Below, piece after piece: positions 61,624 through 64,000 of a stretch of DNA of 64,000 nt. Source of the stretch: an uncultured Chlorobiaceae bacterium (lineage in GTDB: Bacteria; Bacteroidota; Chlorobiia; Chlorobiales; Chlorobiaceae); contig CAIRXW010000014.1 of NCBI GenBank assembly GCA_903882665.1, positions 1-64,000 of the forward strand, written 5' to 3'. The position numbers and the translations under genes were made by a program. The notes beneath the pieces are model-generated. The model was not told the origin of the DNA and did not search any database. It saw nothing but the letters and a program-made list of their open reading frames with translations. Positions within the stretch are counted from its first letter, which is position 1, and each line of letters begins with the position of its first letter.

Positions 61624-62658
61624 ATGACGGTGTCAACAGATCAGCATAAAGAGGGGAAAAAAGAGGTCACCTTCCGGGTTTTCCGCTTCAATCCACAGGT
61701 CGACAGCAAGCCCTATTTTGACGATTATACCATTCCGGTTGAGAGGGGTGTTACGGTGCTCAGGTCGTTGAATTATATCAAGGAGCATATTGATGGATCG
61801 GTGAGTTTCAGGGCTTTCTGTCAGGCTGGAATCTGTGGCTCTTGCGGTATGAGGGTGAACGGGCTCTCCCAGCTTGCCTGTACGACCCAGGTCTGGGACG
61901 TGCTTGCCAAAAGCCGGGAGCCTGGTATCATAAAGGTTGAGCCGTTGCGCAATCTGCCGCTTATCAAGGATCTTATTGTCGATATGGATCCTCTTGTCGG
62001 CAAGATGGTGCACTACTCAAACTGGGTAGACTCAACCATGCCTGAGGCCCAGATGGGCAAAAAGGAGTTTTTGATCTCCGAAGAGGAGTTCCTCCGCTAT
62101 GATAAGGCGACCGATTGTATTCTTTGCGCGTCATGTGTTTCTGAATGCAGTATACTAAGGGCGAACAAGGAATATGTCTCTCCTGCCGTACTGCTGAAAT
62201 CGTACCGCATGAATGTTGACAGCCGTGATGCCAGTCATGATCAGCGTCTTGCCGAACTGGTCAAGGATCATGGTGTCTGGGATTGCACCCACTGCTATCG
62301 CTGTCAGGAATCGTGTGTAAAAAGTATTCCGATTATGGATGCCATTCATGGAATACGTGAAGATGCCATCGAAAGCAGGGGAAAGCATGATACCAGTGGT
62401 TCCAAACATGCGGAAGCCTTTATGACGGATATTGAAAAGAAAGGCAAGCTTATCGAGGCCACGCTGCCGATACGCACCAATGGTGTGGTCTGGACGCTGC
62501 AAAACCTTCTGCCCATGGCCATGAAGATGATCATGAAGCGTCGCACGCCACCGCCACCGCCGCTGGTCAAGTCGGTCAAAGGGATAAAGATATTCAGGGC
62601 GATGTTCAAAGAGATGACCGAACATGTAAAGCAGGATCACAAATCTCATAATAAATAA
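61624..62658 (+). CDS. sdhB: Succinate dehydrogenase/fumarate reductase iron-sulfur subunit
   Basis: A 344-residue subunit B. The plant-type 2Fe-2S ligands are in CQAGICGSCGMRVNG with a preceding Cys-region, and bacterial ferredoxin ligands in CILCASCVSECSI and CTHCYRCQESC. A C-terminal extension of about 90 residues beyond the usual 250 (ending MTEHVKQDHKSHNK) is notable. ATG at 61624 is preferred to the TTG at 61618. It transfers electrons from FAD toward the CCG subunit. Confidence 0.95.
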   Translation: MTVSTDQHKEGKKEVTFRVFRFNPQVDSKPYFDDYTIPVERGVTVLRSLNYIKEHIDGSVSFRAFCQAGICGSCGMRVNGLSQLACTTQVWDVLAKSREPGIIKVEPLRNLPLIKDLIVDMDPLVGKMVHYSNWVDSTMPEAQMGKKEFLISEEEFLRYDKATDCILCASCVSECSILRANKEYVSPAVLLKSYRMNVDSRDASHDQRLAELVKDHGVWDCTHCYRCQESCVKSIPIMDAIHGIREDAIESRGKHDTSGSKHAEAFMTDIEKKGKLIEATLPIRTNGVVWTLQNLLPMAMKMIMKRRTPPPPPLVKSVKGIKIFRAMFKEMTEHVKQDHKSHNK

Positions 62659-62675
62659 CAGGGGAGAACTGCTCG

Positions 62676-63524
62676 ATGAAGCGATATGCGTATTACCTGA
62701 GCTGTATCAATGAGTCTATGACCAAAGAGGTGGATCGTTCAATTGAGCTTTGGCAGAAAGATCTTGGAATTGAGCTTGTCAAGCTCCACGAGGGCACCTG
62801 CTGCGGGGGGAGTAACCTTGAGTATGTCAGTCCAAAACATTTTGCGCTGGTCAATGGACGCAACATCGCTCTTGCCGAAAAGATGGGGCTTGACCTGATT
62901 GTCTCCTGCAATACCTGCCTGATGACGATCCGTACGGCCAAGAAAAAGCTTGATGAATCGCCGGAACTGAAAAAAGAGATTAATGAGATCCTGAAAAAGG
63001 AGGGGCTTGAATACCGGGGTACTTCCGAGGTTCGGCATCTGCTCTGGGTACTGGTCGATGATGTCGGGCTCGATACCATTCGCGAGAAGGTGAAAGTTCC
63101 GCTGAAAAATTATCGGATAGCTCCCTTTTATGGCTGCCATATTCTCCGGCCATCAACGGTTCTTGGCCATGATAATCCGCGTGATCCAACCTCGCTTGAC
63201 CAGTTGATTGAGGCTTTGGGGGGAGAAACCATTCCCTATACTCATAAAAATCGTTGCTGCGGATTTCATACCCTGCTGGTTGCCGAGCAAGAGTCACTCA
63301 ATGTGGCGGCAGAGGCACTCCAGGAGGCGATTGAGTCGAAAGCCGATTTTATTGTGACACCCTGCCCGCTTTGCCATACGTCGCTTGACGGCTATCAGGC
63401 AAAGGCGCTCAAAAATGCCGGTATTGAGAACTCCATTCCCGTTTTTCATATTTCCGAAATGATCGGTCTTGCACTCGGATACAGTGCCAAACAGCTTGGT
63501 ATTAAACGCCACATTGTCTGCTGA
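62676..63524 (+). CDS. Succinate dehydrogenase CCG-domain subunit (SdhE/HdrB-like)
   Basis: A 282-residue membrane-associated subunit of the E-type complex, with two CCG domains instead of transmembrane heme-binding anchors. First CCG: TCCGGSNLEYVSP and SCNTCLMT. Second: FYGCHILRP, NRCCGFHTL and CPLCHTSLDGY. These cysteines bind an unusual Fe-S cluster and contact the quinone side. The gene is 17 bp after sdhB in the same operon. Confidence 0.93.
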   Translation: MKRYAYYLSCINESMTKEVDRSIELWQKDLGIELVKLHEGTCCGGSNLEYVSPKHFALVNGRNIALAEKMGLDLIVSCNTCLMTIRTAKKKLDESPELKKEINEILKKEGLEYRGTSEVRHLLWVLVDDVGLDTIREKVKVPLKNYRIAPFYGCHILRPSTVLGHDNPRDPTSLDQLIEALGGETIPYTHKNRCCGFHTLLVAEQESLNVAAEALQEAIESKADFIVTPCPLCHTSLDGYQAKALKNAGIENSIPVFHISEMIGLALGYSAKQLGIKRHIVC

Positions 63525-63695
63525 TGATGCTTCCGGGAGTCGATGGGCTGATTTTTTGCTGGACGATCTTTCTGGAAAGTTTTAAAAAAGGCTGAAAAAG
63601 CGTAACTTTGCACTTTTACTTTGCTCTCAGCCGGGGAATTACCGGATGATCTGACAGGCCTCTTGTTTTGTTAACCCATCAAATTATTGCATTGC

Positions 63696-64000
63696 ATGCT
63701 CAAAAATGATCTTTTTCTCCGGGCACTAAAACGCCAGCCATGTTCCAGAACACCAATCTGGGTGATGCGTCAGGCCGGTCGTTATTTGCCGGAGTACCGT
63801 GCTGTGAGAGAAAAAACCGATTTTTTAACCCTCTGTAAGACCCCGGAACTGGCAACAGAGGTAACCATTCAGCCTGTTGAATTGATGGGTGTGGATGCGG
63901 CCATTATTTTTTCTGATATTCTTGTGGTCAATGAAGCCATGGGCATGAATGTCGAGATCATCGAGTCCAAAGGGATCAAGCTCACTCCGCCGATCCGTTC
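63696..64000 (+). CDS. hemE: Uroporphyrinogen decarboxylase, 5' part
   Basis: The ATG at 63696 gives [20 protein letters not shown], then [19 protein letters not shown], the HemE signature with the substrate-binding RQAGRY, and [14 protein letters not shown]. The frame stays open to the window end, so only about 101 of roughly 350 residues are present. HemE decarboxylates uroporphyrinogen III to coproporphyrinogen III, feeding heme and bacteriochlorophyll. It is separate from the sdh operon (171-bp gap). Confidence 0.96.
   Translation, partial: MLKNDLFLRALKRQPCSRTPIWVMRQAGRYLPEYRAVREKTDFLTLCKTPELATEVTIQPVELMGVDAAIIFSDILVVNEAMGMNVEIIESKGIKLTPPIR

Overview
The window reads as chromosome of a brown-coloured green sulfur bacterium (Chlorobiaceae, Chlorobium/Pelodictyon type). 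The evidence is a chlorosome envelope protein of the CsmB/CsmF family, a CsmC/D-like protein, a radical SAM enzyme best read as BciD (bacteriochlorophyll e formation) and a CruA/CruB-type lycopene cyclase best read as CruB. No tRNA, rRNA, CRISPR array, intact insertion sequence or prophage was seen. The genus and the BciD/CruB names rest on family recognition and gene neighbourhood, not on a database search.

Region 1 (1-8.1 kb) is accessory. It holds the end of a type I restriction HsdR gene, an ABC-type ATPase paired with a TOPRIM-like DUF4276 gene that is split by an in-frame TAA, a VOC protein plus a decayed second copy of its 3' end, a secreted lysine/alanine-rich protein with a Cys-rich tail, a membrane-anchored lectin-like protein and a secreted NUC1-type nuclease. 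Region 2 (8.1-18.8 kb) is housekeeping and storage: a metallophosphoesterase, prfB with its programmed +1 frameshift, glgE and a treS-maltokinase fusion (trehalose to alpha-glucan), an esterase, mazG and mnmE.

Region 3 (18.8-35.4 kb) is an extracytoplasmic redox and surface-protein region: a FISUMP protein, CcsA and ResB (cytochrome c maturation system II), a one-heme cytochrome-porin resembling Cyc2, then TlpA-DUF4266-DUF3570, a Big_5 repeat protein, ApbE, DsbD and a 1328-residue Big_5 repeat protein. Four promoters here carry the same operator: TTTAAG-like hexamers repeated every 11 bp, with a -10 element exactly 17 bp after the start of the last hexamer. This looks like an OmpR/PhoB-type regulon. 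The DUF3570 protein carries a DSVTGAS motif that resembles an ApbE flavinylation site.

Region 4 (35.4-47.5 kb) has two RlpA paralogues, Kup, a TerC-family protein, a PAS regulator, a pentapeptide-repeat protein, an atypical SDR, and a large hybrid histidine kinase with a separate receiver. Region 5 (47.6-52.2 kb) is an SSS symporter-NamZ-MurU-AmgK operon that reads as a MurNAc salvage pathway. Region 6 (52.3-58.4 kb) is the pigment and chlorosome cluster: CsmB/F-like, a flavodoxin-PCP_red fusion, a 41-residue membrane protein, BciD, CruB, a CsmC/D-like protein and two uncharacterised proteins. Region 7 (58.5-64 kb) has an MBL hydrolase, a CBS protein, the sdhA-sdhB-CCG succinate dehydrogenase/fumarate reductase operon and the start of hemE.
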